NCBI GenBank assembly: GCA_964612145.1
Contig: CAZTBP010000008.1
Location: 62,001 to 126,000, forward strand
Direction: 5' to 3'
Source of the DNA: JAGNLV01 sp964612145
GTDB taxonomy: Bacteria > Zixibacteria > MSB-5A5 > GN15 > FEB-12
Length of the DNA stretch: 64,000 nucleotides
The notes under the pieces are model-generated. The model saw only the letters and a list, made by a program, of their open reading frames with translations. It was not told the DNA's origin and ran no database searches. Position numbers and translations under genes: made by a program. Shown here in pieces: positions 1-8,496 of this stretch; the stretch's first letter is position 1, and each line of letters starts with the position of its first letter.

Positions 1-801
1 CTCGGTCTGGCCGCCTGGTCATTGCTGCCCAAAGAGCGACACCGCACCATACGCCATCTCGGCCTGGTCTACGGCGACGAACTTTCCCCGCCTGAAAAGG
101 CCTCTATCGGGTGCCGGTTCTTTATAAATGCAGGAAAGAACATAACCGATGTTCTCCGGTTCAAGGAGCATTTCCACGAGGAAATAGAACCGCTGGTCAC
201 AATCGAAGGACTTGAGCACTATCACCGGGCGTTCGAGAGCGGCAAAGGCATGATCGGCATCACCGGCCATATCGGCAATTTTGAACTGATGGCAGCCCGC
301 ATGCGGCAGGAGGGATTCGAGATCGCCGTGATCGGCCGCGAGCTGTACGACAAGCGATTGGACGATTTACTGGTCACCAACCGGTCCGCGGTCGGCCTTA
401 CCAATCTCCCCACTACCACCTCACCCCGGGAGCTGCTCAGATGGCTCAAAAGCAACGGCGCCCTTGGCGTTTTGATCGATACCGATTCTTTTCGTGTACG
501 CGGAGAATTCATCAACTGGTTTGGCCGCCCCGCCAAAACACCTATCGGACCATTTATACTGGGACTGAAAGCCGGAGCGCCATTTGTCCCGATGGCCTGC
601 GTCCGGACTGCAGATGGTGGTTATCATGTTATTGTACGGGAACAAATTAACATTCCGCGAACTGACAATTTCGAAACCGATGCCCGGCGCGTAGCCGAAG
701 CCTGTGTCCGCCAACTCGAAGAAATAATCCTCCAATATCCCGACCAGTGGATATGGGTGCACAATCGCTGGCACAACCGCCCCGAGCAAAAAACCGCTTG
801 A
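1..801 (+). CDS. Lipid A biosynthesis lauroyl/myristoyl acyltransferase-like protein (5' end outside window)
   Basis: This is an LpxL/HtrB-family acyltransferase that would add a secondary acyl chain to lipid A at the inner membrane. The reading frame is open from the first base with no start codon in a good context, so the N-terminus lies upstream. About 90 residues into the visible part there is the family H-x4-[DE] catalytic motif (HIGNFE, inside GITGHIGNFELMA). Further on come a VLIDTD segment and the GAPFVPM segment typical of these enzymes. The C-terminus ends in the usual WVHNRW-type motif. It lies 87 bp upstream of lptC, which fits a role in LPS production. The exact acyl donor and acceptor site cannot be read from sequence. 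Confidence 0.85.
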   Translation, partial: LGLAAWSLLPKERHRTIRHLGLVYGDELSPPEKASIGCRFFINAGKNITDVLRFKEHFHEEIEPLVTIEGLEHYHRAFESGKGMIGITGHIGNFELMAARMRQEGFEIAVIGRELYDKRLDDLLVTNRSAVGLTNLPTTTSPRELLRWLKSNGALGVLIDTDSFRVRGEFINWFGRPAKTPIGPFILGLKAGAPFVPMACVRTADGGYHVIVREQINIPRTDNFETDARRVAEACVRQLEEIILQYPDQWIWVHNRWHNRPEQKTA

Positions 802-888
802 CATTTTTGCGATTATATCGTCTTTAGGCGCCGATAAATGTTATTGGTGCTATACACCCGAAGTATAAAGAGACACAGAGTTTACTGT

Positions 889-1476
889 ATGCATAAATTG
901 TTTTCCGCCATTTTCGCAATCCTGATCATCGCAGCGGTCGGCATCGGCTGCAGCCGCGATGACCGGAGTTCCAACACAAGGGATTCCGCAAAGATCGACT
1001 CTGTCCTCCAGCCTACCAGCCAGTTTGAGGGCGCTACTATCAGACTGTACGACGGTGGCCGGGTCACCAGCCTGATCAACGCCAGCCGGATCGCTCAATA
1101 CCAGGTGAAGGACTCGACCATGGCTTATCAGCTGGATATCACATCATTTGATTCACTCGGCAATGTCTCATCGCACGTTATCGGAGATTCCGGTGTTATT
1201 CGGGAGGGTAGCGGACGGTTTACAATCTACGGCAATGTCGTCGTGGATACCGAGGACAGCATGCACCTGGAGACCGACTACCTGAACTGGGACTCGCGCG
1301 ACGATCGCATCTACACCGACGCTTTCGTGCACATTACCACGCCCAACGAAGTCGTTCGCGGCTGGGGTATGGAAGCTGACCAACGGATGCGCCGGTACAA
1401 AATCCTTCACCAGGTTTCGGGCCGTCTCGACGAGACCAAGCAACTCGCTCCAAATGCGCCCGGCAGCGACAATTAA
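889..1476 (+). CDS. lptC: LPS export periplasmic protein LptC (lipoprotein form)
   Basis: LptC receives LPS from the LptBFG ABC transporter and passes it to the periplasmic LptA bridge. An upstream in-frame codon at 838 exists, but ATG 889 gives a clean lipoprotein signal peptide, a hydrophobic run ending in VGIGC with Cys21 as the lipidated residue. The E. coli protein is instead anchored by a transmembrane helix. Residues of about 100-180 form the repeated beta-strand pattern of the family (IYGNVVVDTED, then ETDYLNWD, then TDAFVHITTPNEVVRGWGME). No lptA follows. The next gene encodes a ComEA-like protein. Confidence 0.8.
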   Translation: MHKLFSAIFAILIIAAVGIGCSRDDRSSNTRDSAKIDSVLQPTSQFEGATIRLYDGGRVTSLINASRIAQYQVKDSTMAYQLDITSFDSLGNVSSHVIGDSGVIREGSGRFTIYGNVVVDTEDSMHLETDYLNWDSRDDRIYTDAFVHITTPNEVVRGWGMEADQRMRRYKILHQVSGRLDETKQLAPNAPGSDN

Positions 1477-1522
1477 TTGCGGCCCGATTGTCTGACAATC
1501 TCCGCTTTTCATGCTGATTTCC

Positions 1523-1552
1523 TTGCTAATTCCCCGGATTTCTGGCTATATT
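1523..1552 (+). promoter_or_regulatory. Putative promoter of the comEA-like gene
   Basis: TTGCTA (1523-1528), an 18-nt spacer and TATATT (1547-1552) lie 28 nt before the ATG at 1581. The same TTGC/TATATT pair recurs before fumC, ffh, hutU and other genes in the window, which raises confidence in it. Confidence 0.5.
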
Positions 1553-1580
1553 CCGGCGCGTACAAACTCGAGCCGGATTC

Positions 1581-1970
1581 ATGAATTCGTTTTTTGATTT
1601 CTCCCGTAGCCAGTTACGATTCCTGGCGGCATTTACCCTGATTGCGACGGTCGCCGCTGTCTACCTGTTGCTGTACTCATGGCTGGCGCCCGCGCCATAC
1701 AGTGGTCTGCCCGAAGTTCGGCAGGCGTCTGCATTGACTGAAACACCTGTGTCGGAATCCACACACGATCTGGTTATCGATCCCAACACCGCCCCGATTG
1801 ATTCTCTGGAACTCCTGCCGGGAATCGGCCCGGTGAAGGCTGAACGGATCATTCGTTTCCGCCAGACCCAGCGCTTTCAGACCATCGAAGATCTGCTTGA
1901 AGTAAAAGGGATTGGACCCAGGACACTCGAAAGTCTCGCGCCGCATGTGAGGATTGCATCCGATGACTGA
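1581..1970 (+). CDS. ComEA-like membrane-anchored helix-hairpin-helix DNA-binding protein
   Basis: This 129-residue protein has one N-terminal membrane helix (about residues 13-34), a short linker, and a C-terminal helix-hairpin-helix pair from about residue 63. The pair contains LLPGIGPVKAERIIRFR and then VKGIGPRTLESL, the two hairpins that grip the DNA backbone in ComEA. ComEA is the periplasmic DNA receptor of natural transformation. Some housekeeping proteins share this fold, so competence is likely but not proven. Its stop overlaps the start of the next gene by 8 bp, implying translational coupling. comM near 49.7 kb supports a DNA-uptake role. Confidence 0.75.
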   Translation: MNSFFDFSRSQLRFLAAFTLIATVAAVYLLLYSWLAPAPYSGLPEVRQASALTETPVSESTHDLVIDPNTAPIDSLELLPGIGPVKAERIIRFRQTQRFQTIEDLLEVKGIGPRTLESLAPHVRIASDD

Positions 1971-2826
1971 CGCCAGATCATTTGTCGGCATTGACCGCTG
2001 CGGAGAGCGCTTTTGCATTGCCGAAGTATGTGGCCGCGACGGCCATGCCGAAATCACCTGGCTGACCAGGGCCGGACTCGACGAAACCTTTGGTCCGTCG
2101 CCGTCGCAATCTGTCGTGGTATCCGTTTCCGACGAAACAGTCCTCATGAAGCCGATCAAAGTGGACAGACAGGCTGCCGACCGACAACAACGGGCGGAAT
2201 TCGAACTAAGTCAGTCCCTCACGGCCGATGAATCAGCATATGTCTTTAATACTGTTGAAACCGGTCTGAATGACCTTTTGCTGGGCTGTGTGGCCCGCCG
2301 GAGTGAACTGGAATGCAACATTCCCGCCGCATACGGGTCACTTCTTGAAAACTATCCGGTGAAGTCGGCCCTGGCGCGGTCGATCGCTTTGGCCCGTGGA
2401 TTTATTCAATTTGGAGTAAAAGACACCGACGGCCTGATTTGTCTGGCCGAGGCCTCCGGTCCTGTAATATCTATCGCCCTCATTATTAATGACAAGCCGG
2501 TTGCCTTTGGGCGTCTTGCCCTGAATCGGTTTGATATCACGACCGAGCCCGGGCGCGAACGGCTTGCGGTCGAACTCAAGACCATCATCAGTTTTCGGCT
2601 GGCCGCACTTTTTGAGCACGGCCTTACCCGGCCGCTGTCGGCCCTGCTGCTGAGCGGTCAGGGCTTTGACGGCCCTATGATGGAAACGCTCCGGAATTAT
2701 TTTTCTATGCCGGTGCAGCCGACGAGAATCAACCCGGCCCATCTGGCCGATTCCGTACGGCACGAGACCGAGCGGGCATCGGACTATATTGTACCCCTTG
2801 GACTTGTTGCTAATTTACTTGCGTGA
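1963..2826 (+). CDS. Putative actin-fold pilus-assembly-like protein (PilM/GspL type)
   Basis: This 287-residue protein has no signal peptide. The N-terminal segment FVGIDRCGERFCIAEV resembles the first phosphate-binding strand pair of actin-like ATPases such as PilM. Later features also fit that fold: a SDETVLMKPIKV strand, FELSQSL, and an ALLLSGQG strand-turn near residue 225. The start ATG 1963 overlaps the stop of the ComEA-like gene. That coupling suggests a shared role at a type IV pilus or DNA-uptake machine. The ATP-binding motifs are weak and the assignment is tentative. An uncharacterised protein of the same fold is the alternative. Confidence 0.45.
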   Translation: MTDARSFVGIDRCGERFCIAEVCGRDGHAEITWLTRAGLDETFGPSPSQSVVVSVSDETVLMKPIKVDRQAADRQQRAEFELSQSLTADESAYVFNTVETGLNDLLLGCVARRSELECNIPAAYGSLLENYPVKSALARSIALARGFIQFGVKDTDGLICLAEASGPVISIALIINDKPVAFGRLALNRFDITTEPGRERLAVELKTIISFRLAALFEHGLTRPLSALLLSGQGFDGPMMETLRNYFSMPVQPTRINPAHLADSVRHETERASDYIVPLGLVANLLA

Positions 2827-2847
2827 CGGTGGACGACGACGTATCTT
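2819..2847 (+). promoter_or_regulatory. Putative promoter of coaD
   Basis: TTGCGT (2819-2824), a 17-nt spacer and TATCTT (2842-2847) lie 55 nt before the GTG start of coaD. The -35 box overlaps the end of the preceding gene. Confidence 0.4.
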
Positions 2848-2902
2848 ATACTCTGACAACGGCGTTTACTTCTCGACGACTAAGTGAACGCTGCGAGGAA
2901 CT

Positions 2903-3415
2903 GTGACAAAGAGGAAAATCAGAAGCAGAGCAGTCTATCCCGGCACGTTCGATCCCATTACAAACGGGCATCTGTCCCTGATCGAGCGAGCATGCCACCT
3001 GTTTGACGAAGTTATCGTAGCAGTCGCACTCAATGCCGGAAAGCACCCGTTCTTTGATTTTGAAGAGCGCATCCGACTGATCGAACAATCAACCCGACAG
3101 AAAAAGTACGATTCTCAGGTGAAAGTTGTCGGATTCGACGGCTTGCTGGCCGATCTGGCCGTAGACGTCAACGCTACCGCCATCATCCGCGGCCTCCGAG
3201 CGGTCTCCGACTTTGAATACGAATTCCAGATGGCCCTTATGAACCGGAAACTGGCCCGCGATGTCGAGACGGTATTTCTGATGCCGGCCCTGTCGTGGGT
3301 GTACCTCTCTTCGACCATTGTCAAGGATGTCGCCACCCACGGCGGTGACATCGATGGCCTGGTCCCGGCATTGGTCCGACGGGCCTTCGTGAAAAAGCTA
3401 AAATCCAAGACCTGA
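2903..3415 (+). CDS. coaD: Phosphopantetheine adenylyltransferase
   Basis: CoaD transfers AMP to 4'-phosphopantetheine, the penultimate step of coenzyme A synthesis, in the cytoplasm. The 170-residue length is normal. The nucleotidyltransferase signature YPGTFDPITNGH (about residues 12-23) carries the T/HxGH ATP-binding motif. The family's second motif, LSSTIVKD, is near residue 136. IIRGLRAVSDFEYEFQMA is the usual pantetheine-binding stretch. Translation starts at GTG 2903. The gene sits 75 bp upstream of lysS and may be transcribed with it. Confidence 0.95.
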   Translation: MTKRKIRSRAVYPGTFDPITNGHLSLIERACHLFDEVIVAVALNAGKHPFFDFEERIRLIEQSTRQKKYDSQVKVVGFDGLLADLAVDVNATAIIRGLRAVSDFEYEFQMALMNRKLARDVETVFLMPALSWVYLSSTIVKDVATHGGDIDGLVPALVRRAFVKKLKSKT

Positions 3416-3489
3416 GTGCATATTGAAACCTCTGTCCGAATCTGATCGTTTATATTCCCGTGAATATCGAATAAGTACAGGAATTCACC

Positions 3490-5085
3490 TTGACCGATAA
3501 GCAGCAGCAAAAAGCCGCCGACCAACAGCCGTCCAAGACTCCTGAACAGACTGTCCAGCCGCCGCTGGCCGAGCTTATTCGCAACCGCTACAACAAGGCG
3601 CGTGACTTATCCGCGAAAGGCGTCAATCCGTACCCCTACAAGTACGACCGCACCCACTCTATCGCTGAAGCGCTGGCAAATTTTGACTCGTTCGCCGAAG
3701 AGGAAAGAGTCATTCGGCTGGCCGGACGAATCATGCTCAAGCGGAAAATGGGCAAAGTTTTCTTTGCCGACCTGCGCGATCACAGCGAGCGGATTCAGAT
3801 CTATGTCAAAATCAACAATGTCGGCGAGGAACTGTTTGAGCTGTTCAACTCGGTCGATCTCGGCGATATTGTCGGCTGCGAAGGCACCCTGTTTGTCACC
3901 CGCATGGGCGAAAAGACCCTCAGCGTGAAGTCCCTCAAACTGCTCTCAAAAGCCCTGCACCCGCTGCCGGACAAACACTCCGGCCTGACCGACGTCGAGA
4001 TGCGGTACCGTCGCCGGTATGCCGACCTCATTGTCAACCCGGAAGTGCGCGAGACGTTTGCCAGGCGAAGCAAAGTTGTGCAGGCAATGCGCGACTTTTT
4101 CAACAAGCGGGAATTTCTGGAGGTCGAAACGCCGATTCTCCAGCCGATCTACGGCGGCGCCAGCGCCAAGCCGTTTAAGACGCACCACAACAAGCTCGAT
4201 ATGGAAATGTACCTGCGTATCGCCGACGAGCTGTATCTCAAGCGTCTGATTGTCGGCGGCTACGACAAGGTCTGGGAGTACTGCAAAGACTTCCGCAACG
4301 AAGGCATGGATCGCCTGCATAACCCGGAATTCTCGATGATCGAGGCCTACTGGGCCTACGCCGACTACAAAGATATGGCCGAACTGGTCGAGGACCTCAT
4401 TCGCGAGGTCGTCCATACCGTCCACGGTTCCTATAAACTGACCTACGGTGACCACGAAATCGATGTGGAGCCGAAATTCCGCTGGGTGTCGATGATCGAT
4501 TCCATCAAGGAAACCTGCGGGCTTGATTTGCTGGACATGTCGTACGAGGACGCCAGGGCAGAAGCCAAGAAGATGGGGATCGAGGCGGACGACCTGATCA
4601 ACTGGGGCAAGGTTGTCGAGGCGGTCTGGGAACACAAAGTTGAACCCGGCCTGATCCAGCCAACCTTCATTACCGATTTTCCGGTCGAGATCTCACCGCT
4701 GGCCAAAAAGCACCGCGATAACGACCGATTGACCGAGCGGTTTGAACTGTTTATCGCCGGACAGGAAATGGCCAACGCCTTCTCCGAACTGAACGACCCG
4801 GTTGACCAGATCAGCCGCTTCCTCCAGCAGGGTAAGGCGCTGGAGGCGGGCGACGAAGAAGCGCAGCCGCTCGATGACGACTTCATCACCGCCTTGACCT
4901 ACGGCATGCCGCCGACAGCAGGGCTGGGAATGGGAATCGACCGGCTGGTGATGCTGCTGACCGACTCACACACGATCCGCGACGTGCTTTTCTTCCCGCA
5001 GATGAAGAAAGAATTCGCCGATAGTGCGATTCCGGTCTCAAAGATCCTTGCGAAAATTATTGATGACGATACTCACGATGACTAA
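3490..5085 (+). CDS. lysS: Lysyl-tRNA synthetase, class II
   Basis: LysS charges tRNA-Lys. The 531-residue protein has an N-terminal OB-fold anticodon-binding domain (about residues 65-170, with RIMLKRKMGKVFFADLRD). The class II catalytic core follows. Motif 2 is FRNEGMDRLHNPEFSMIE and motif 3 is GLGMGIDRLVMLL. The TTG start at 3490 precedes a hydrophilic Gln-rich N-terminal extension of roughly 25 residues before the usual family start. Nothing in the motifs looks degraded. A TATATT box at 3451 might be its own promoter, but no good -35 precedes it. Confidence 0.95.
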   Translation: MTDKQQQKAADQQPSKTPEQTVQPPLAELIRNRYNKARDLSAKGVNPYPYKYDRTHSIAEALANFDSFAEEERVIRLAGRIMLKRKMGKVFFADLRDHSERIQIYVKINNVGEELFELFNSVDLGDIVGCEGTLFVTRMGEKTLSVKSLKLLSKALHPLPDKHSGLTDVEMRYRRRYADLIVNPEVRETFARRSKVVQAMRDFFNKREFLEVETPILQPIYGGASAKPFKTHHNKLDMEMYLRIADELYLKRLIVGGYDKVWEYCKDFRNEGMDRLHNPEFSMIEAYWAYADYKDMAELVEDLIREVVHTVHGSYKLTYGDHEIDVEPKFRWVSMIDSIKETCGLDLLDMSYEDARAEAKKMGIEADDLINWGKVVEAVWEHKVEPGLIQPTFITDFPVEISPLAKKHRDNDRLTERFELFIAGQEMANAFSELNDPVDQISRFLQQGKALEAGDEEAQPLDDDFITALTYGMPPTAGLGMGIDRLVMLLTDSHTIRDVLFFPQMKKEFADSAIPVSKILAKIIDDDTHDD

Positions 5086-5276
5086 AATTCTGCATATGTG
5101 GTGTCTGTCGGCTCGCAGTTTTCTGTTCGAACGTTCCGGCTTTTCCTGCGCGCCCGATGCTGGTGGTAAACTGTGTTCTTGGGAGGATTTCGCTATGATC
5201 TGATCTTTTCGGGGAGGGATTGTTTTTGAATTAACTGAAGTTTTGAGAACAAGTGTATTTTTTGGAGCCCTGTACC

Positions 5277-5588
5277 ATGAACATTTATGTAGGCAACCTT
5301 CCGTTTACTATCAGCGAAGACGAACTGCGCGGCAAATTCGAAGAATTCGGCGAAGTTACTTCCGCTAAGATTATAACCGACCGTGACACCGGTCGTTCCC
5401 GCGGCTTTGGTTTTGTCGAGATGGCCAGTGATGACGAAGCCCAGAACGCTATCTCCACCCTGCACGGCAGTGACATGGGCGGTCGCAACCTGACCGTCAG
5501 TGAAGCCCGCCCGCGCCAGAGCGGTGGCGGTGGCGGTGGTCGCGGCGGCTACGGCGGCGGCGGCGGCGGTGGCCGGGGTCGTTTCTAA
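5277..5588 (+). CDS. Glycine-rich RNA-binding protein with one RRM
   Basis: This 103-residue protein is one RNA recognition motif (RNP2 IYVGNL at residues 3-8, RNP1 RGFGFVEM near residue 43) followed by a Gly/Arg tail (runs of GGGGGG, RGGYGG). Bacterial RRM proteins of this shape bind single-stranded RNA and are often cold-induced. ATG 5277 starts the protein exactly at the RRM; the longer reading from 5253 adds unrelated residues. A 191-bp leader (5086-5276) without a gene precedes it, and a strong terminator follows, so it is probably monocistronic. Confidence 0.9.
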   Translation: MNIYVGNLPFTISEDELRGKFEEFGEVTSAKIITDRDTGRSRGFGFVEMASDDEAQNAISTLHGSDMGGRNLTVSEARPRQSGGGGGGRGGYGGGGGGGRGRF

Positions 5589-5615
5589 GCGACACCAGTA
5601 AACACGAGTAAATAG

Positions 5616-5648
5616 AAGGGCCGGTATCTGATGATACCGGCCCTTTTT
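5616..5648 (+). terminator. Rho-independent terminator of the RRM gene
   Basis: A perfect 13-bp stem (5616-5628 with 5633-5645), a TGAT loop and a run of T to 5648 lie 28 bp after the stop codon. The stem could also slow convergent transcription from the minus-strand lipoprotein gene. Confidence 0.9.
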
Positions 5649-5675
5649 ACGGAACTTTGTCTTTCCGGCGAACAA

Positions 5676-6206
5676 CTAGAAGCTGTATAGCTGCTCATCA
5701 AGTTCCTTTGCAAAGTCCTCCGCTACTCGCTCGAAAATCTTGTCGCCCGATTCGGAGTAATGAGTCACCGTCTGTGAAAAGTTTCCGGCGAATATAACTT
5801 CATCATTCTCAATATCGACCAATTCCAGGTGAACGGTCATTTTGGCTGAGCCGGCCCAGGCGCCAAACAAAAACCGGAGGAACCCGCTCCCCTCGGCAAA
5901 ATCGAGCAGCGCCGCATCTATCCGGTACGTGGGCCGTTCCGATTTAAAGCTGACTTCACCGAATAACCGGCGCTCATTCAACTCGTTGATCAGGTAGGTC
6001 TGGAATTTGTCCATGTGCTCCTGAGTCGGTTTGTCGTCCGGATCAAAGTCTGGCGGCAGGGCGTCGCGAACCGCACCTATTTCGCACGCCCCAACAGTAT
6101 TATATGTCTCCTGGAGCGCCTGGGTGATTTTGTAATTTTTGGCACAGCCGACCGCTAACAGTAGGACAGCCGCCGCAACCAGCAAAACGACCTTGGTATG
6201 CTTCAT
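5676..6206 (-). CDS. Uncharacterised lipoprotein, DUF4410-like
   Basis: This 176-residue protein has a lipoprotein signal peptide ending in LLLAVGC (Cys21). The mature part has alternating beta strands: YRIDAALLDF, then a Gly-rich RFLFGAWAG turn, then MTVHLELVDIENDEVIFAGNF. That pattern resembles DUF4410-type lipoproteins, whose function is unknown. A good AGGAG site 7 nt before ATG 6206 supports the start. It lies in a minus-strand run with the two paralogous envelope proteins upstream, with 32 bp between them, so it may be the last gene of that operon. Confidence 0.6.
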   Translation of the reverse strand: MKHTKVVLLVAAAVLLLAVGCAKNYKITQALQETYNTVGACEIGAVRDALPPDFDPDDKPTQEHMDKFQTYLINELNERRLFGEVSFKSERPTYRIDAALLDFAEGSGFLRFLFGAWAGSAKMTVHLELVDIENDEVIFAGNFSQTVTHYSESGDKIFERVAEDFAKELDEQLYSF

Positions 6207-6238
6207 GTTGACTCCTATGGTGTTAAACGAACTGAGCT

Positions 6239-7372
6239 TTACTCGGTATTTCTAATGATTGCGATAAGTCCTATCCGCAAATCGAACACAACGGGATTCA
6301 CGGCGTCGAAGTCCGGGGCCTTGACATAGAGAATGTCGAGATTACCGGAGACGTCGAGTCCTAACCATGATGACAGCATGCTCACGATTCCCCAGCCGCC
6401 GGTCATCGTGAAGCGGGACTCAGAGCCTCCGCCCGAGATCAGCGCAAATTCATCTTGAAGTGAGTTGTACACCATCAGCTCGCCGCCAAAAGACTCCCAG
6501 GTCACGCCGATTCCGGAATAGAGATACCACATAAAAGTCCCATTCGTGCGCCAGCGCGGCCAGTCATAGTATTGAAACGCAACAAAAAACTGGGTGACGT
6601 TGTAGGAAAGATCGTTGGAGACTACCCGGACACCGGGACTGAGACGTGGTTCAGTACCAAACGAGCCCTGCGACAGTCCCAGCCGAAGGGCCTGGTGGTT
6701 GTCAATTGTCAGCACCACGTCGCCGCCGAATCCGATGCCGTGATTGATCCCGTCGAAATAATTATCGAAATGAAAACGATAGAAACCCTGCGCCGCGAAC
6801 CCTGCGCCGAATGGCCTGGACCGCCTGACATGTGTTTCGCGTCCGTCTATTTCGGACCAGGCTTTGACTTCGCCCTCCTGCGCAGTCTCCCGTGGCCGAT
6901 AATAGTCGCCGAGATATTTCTCGGTAACGTCACGACCCGCATCGTCGACTATACGCGCAACCTCGGTGAAACTGACCGTTGTTTTCTTCTCACCGCAGAT
7001 GATATCAATCGTCTTGAATCTCTCGTCGGTATTGTAGTCACAGCCTTGCAAAATTGTGCCGTCGGTCAATTTAATAAACGAACGAGTCGGAAGGCTGTCG
7101 TCCGGATCCCTCTGTTTCGGCAGACTTATCACGGCGGAGGTGATGTCGGTACCGGTTGAATCGACAATTCGCAGGACATCGGTAAACAGCACCCGAGTCT
7201 CAGAGCCGCCACAGTACACAACCACTGTTCGCAGCGAATTGATGATTTGATACTCACACCCTCGCAAAATGGTACTGTCTTTTAACTGGATATATGGCTC
7301 GGCGGCATCGGCCGTGATTGAACCTGAGGAAAAAATACTGAGGGCAGCGATTACGAGAACTATCGGTCGCAT
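6239..7372 (-). CDS. Secreted protein: two C-x14-C repeats plus predicted outer-membrane beta-barrel
   Basis: I do not recognise a named family. The 377-residue protein has a signal peptide (about residues 1-23). Two copies of a roughly 60-residue domain follow (about 26-85 and 97-157). Each runs as YIQLKDST or FIKLTDGT, then xGC, then 14 residues, then CG, then a strand ending RIVDxxGxDxT. The Cys pairs are 39/54 and 111/126. The rest is strand-rich with aromatic turns and an aromatic-poor end at LRIGLIAIIRN, like an outer-membrane barrel. It starts 3 bp after the stop of its upstream paralogue and has no Shine-Dalgarno site of its own, so it is probably translationally coupled. Confidence 0.6.
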   Translation of the reverse strand: MRPIVLVIAALSIFSSGSITADAAEPYIQLKDSTILRGCEYQIINSLRTVVVYCGGSETRVLFTDVLRIVDSTGTDITSAVISLPKQRDPDDSLPTRSFIKLTDGTILQGCDYNTDERFKTIDIICGEKKTTVSFTEVARIVDDAGRDVTEKYLGDYYRPRETAQEGEVKAWSEIDGRETHVRRSRPFGAGFAAQGFYRFHFDNYFDGINHGIGFGGDVVLTIDNHQALRLGLSQGSFGTEPRLSPGVRVVSNDLSYNVTQFFVAFQYYDWPRWRTNGTFMWYLYSGIGVTWESFGGELMVYNSLQDEFALISGGGSESRFTMTGGWGIVSMLSSWLGLDVSGNLDILYVKAPDFDAVNPVVFDLRIGLIAIIRNTE

Positions 7373-7375
7373 AGC

Positions 7376-8254
7376 TTAGTACCCACCAATCAGCCCGATC
7401 AGCCCGAGGCGAAGTTCAATCTGCACAGCGCGCGATGTCTGTTCATGACCCAGGAACAAGAGATCAAACCCAAAACTTGCGTCCATCCCCAGCCTGTCAT
7501 CAAATACCTGCATCCAGCCCAGGCCGTTGCTGATTGTAAATCTCGTACCCGAACCGGTACGATAAGAGTAGCTATACATTGTGCGAGTTCGAGCGCTCGG
7601 ACTCTCGTGAGTCACACCAAGGCCCGAGTAGGCATAAAAGATTCCCGCACCCGACCGTCGTCTGCTTTTTCCATTAAATACCTGGATTCCCCCGGTAAAC
7701 TGTGTAACTTTGTATTTTTTTGAACTTCCGTCTATCCCGGCCCGGCAATACGATATTGCTATACGAATCCCCGCGGATTGTGCGATCGTAAACAGGCCGG
7801 ACACGTCAACTCCGAGGCCGGGATCGATTCCGGAATGATAACTGTCCACATGAGGGCGCAGTAACACCTGCCCCGATAACGCAACATCAAACAAGCGCTC
7901 GGTCTCTCTCCGGATCCGATTCTCTCCCCCGCCACCCAGGGAGTCCTCACTCTCCTCCTCCTCTTCCACAATGCCCAGCACATCGTATCGCCCGATATAA
8001 TCGTCAGTAACATCCGTCCCGGTTGAATCGACGATCTTCAGGACATCATTAAAGCGAACTCGCTTTTCTTCACTACCGCAAAACAGCATGATCGATTGCA
8101 ACGCCCGGTGAACCTTGATCTCACAACCTGCAATAATAGTACTGTCTTTTAACTGGATATACGGCCCGGCCGCATCGGCCGAAACCGGTACGCCGGCCAG
8201 CAGAATGACTGTGGCGATTATCAGGACGCGCCGCACACGCTCCCCACGTGTCAT
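7376..8254 (-). CDS. Secreted paralogue: one C-x14-C repeat plus predicted beta-barrel
   Basis: This 292-residue protein resembles the downstream gene but has one repeat domain (about residues 31-90, Cys44 and Cys59, ending KIVDSTGTDVT) instead of two. An acidic Glu/Ser linker (about 95-110) joins it to a strand-rich C-terminal part ending LRLGLIGLIGG, a barrel-like closing strand. ATG 8254 is chosen because GGAGG lies 4 nt upstream and a normal signal peptide follows; an ATG at 8272 lacks both. Function is unknown. An envelope adhesin or porin-like role is a guess. Confidence 0.6.
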   Translation of the reverse strand: MTRGERVRRVLIIATVILLAGVPVSADAAGPYIQLKDSTIIAGCEIKVHRALQSIMLFCGSEEKRVRFNDVLKIVDSTGTDVTDDYIGRYDVLGIVEEEEESEDSLGGGGENRIRRETERLFDVALSGQVLLRPHVDSYHSGIDPGLGVDVSGLFTIAQSAGIRIAISYCRAGIDGSSKKYKVTQFTGGIQVFNGKSRRRSGAGIFYAYSGLGVTHESPSARTRTMYSYSYRTGSGTRFTISNGLGWMQVFDDRLGMDASFGFDLLFLGHEQTSRAVQIELRLGLIGLIGGY

Positions 8255-8384
8255 GTTTCCTCCGTGTGTCAATATCGGGGCGTCCTGAGTTACTGCCGAA
8301 CGACGACAGACTGAAAACCCCCAAAGCCGAGAGAATCCGGTGCTCGTCAGCGACTAACAATCTACGGTCGAATCCCCGACGTTT

Positions 8385-8421
8385 CGGTCTCCAATATAGA
8401 CCGACTCGGCTTGAAAGTAAA
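8385..8421 (-). promoter_or_regulatory. Putative promoter with overlapping palindrome for the paralogue pair
   Basis: On the minus strand TTTACT, a 17-nt spacer and TATATT (plus 8393-8398) precede the 8254 start by about 140 nt. The -10 box lies inside the inverted repeat CGGTCT (8385-8390) / AGACCG (8398-8403). This is a plausible operator position, though an RNA hairpin is also possible. Confidence 0.35.
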
Positions 8422-8468
8422 GGACTTTCATGATCGTAAAAATGCCGTCACAGCAGCCCTCCAATCGC

Positions 8469-8496
8469 TTGCGACCAGCCCGAAATTGTATATATT
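8469..8496 (+). promoter_or_regulatory. Putative promoter of fumC
   Basis: TTGCGA (8469-8474), a 16-nt spacer and TATATT (8491-8496). Both hexamers and the spacer length are identical to the ffh promoter at 26365-26392. Transcription would start near 8503, leaving a 90-nt leader. Confidence 0.55.

Noticed and set aside
5182..5204. Two-codon frame (ATG ATC TGA) with GGGAGG in the RRM gene leader
   Set aside because: Too short to judge; such a minimal frame arises easily by chance.
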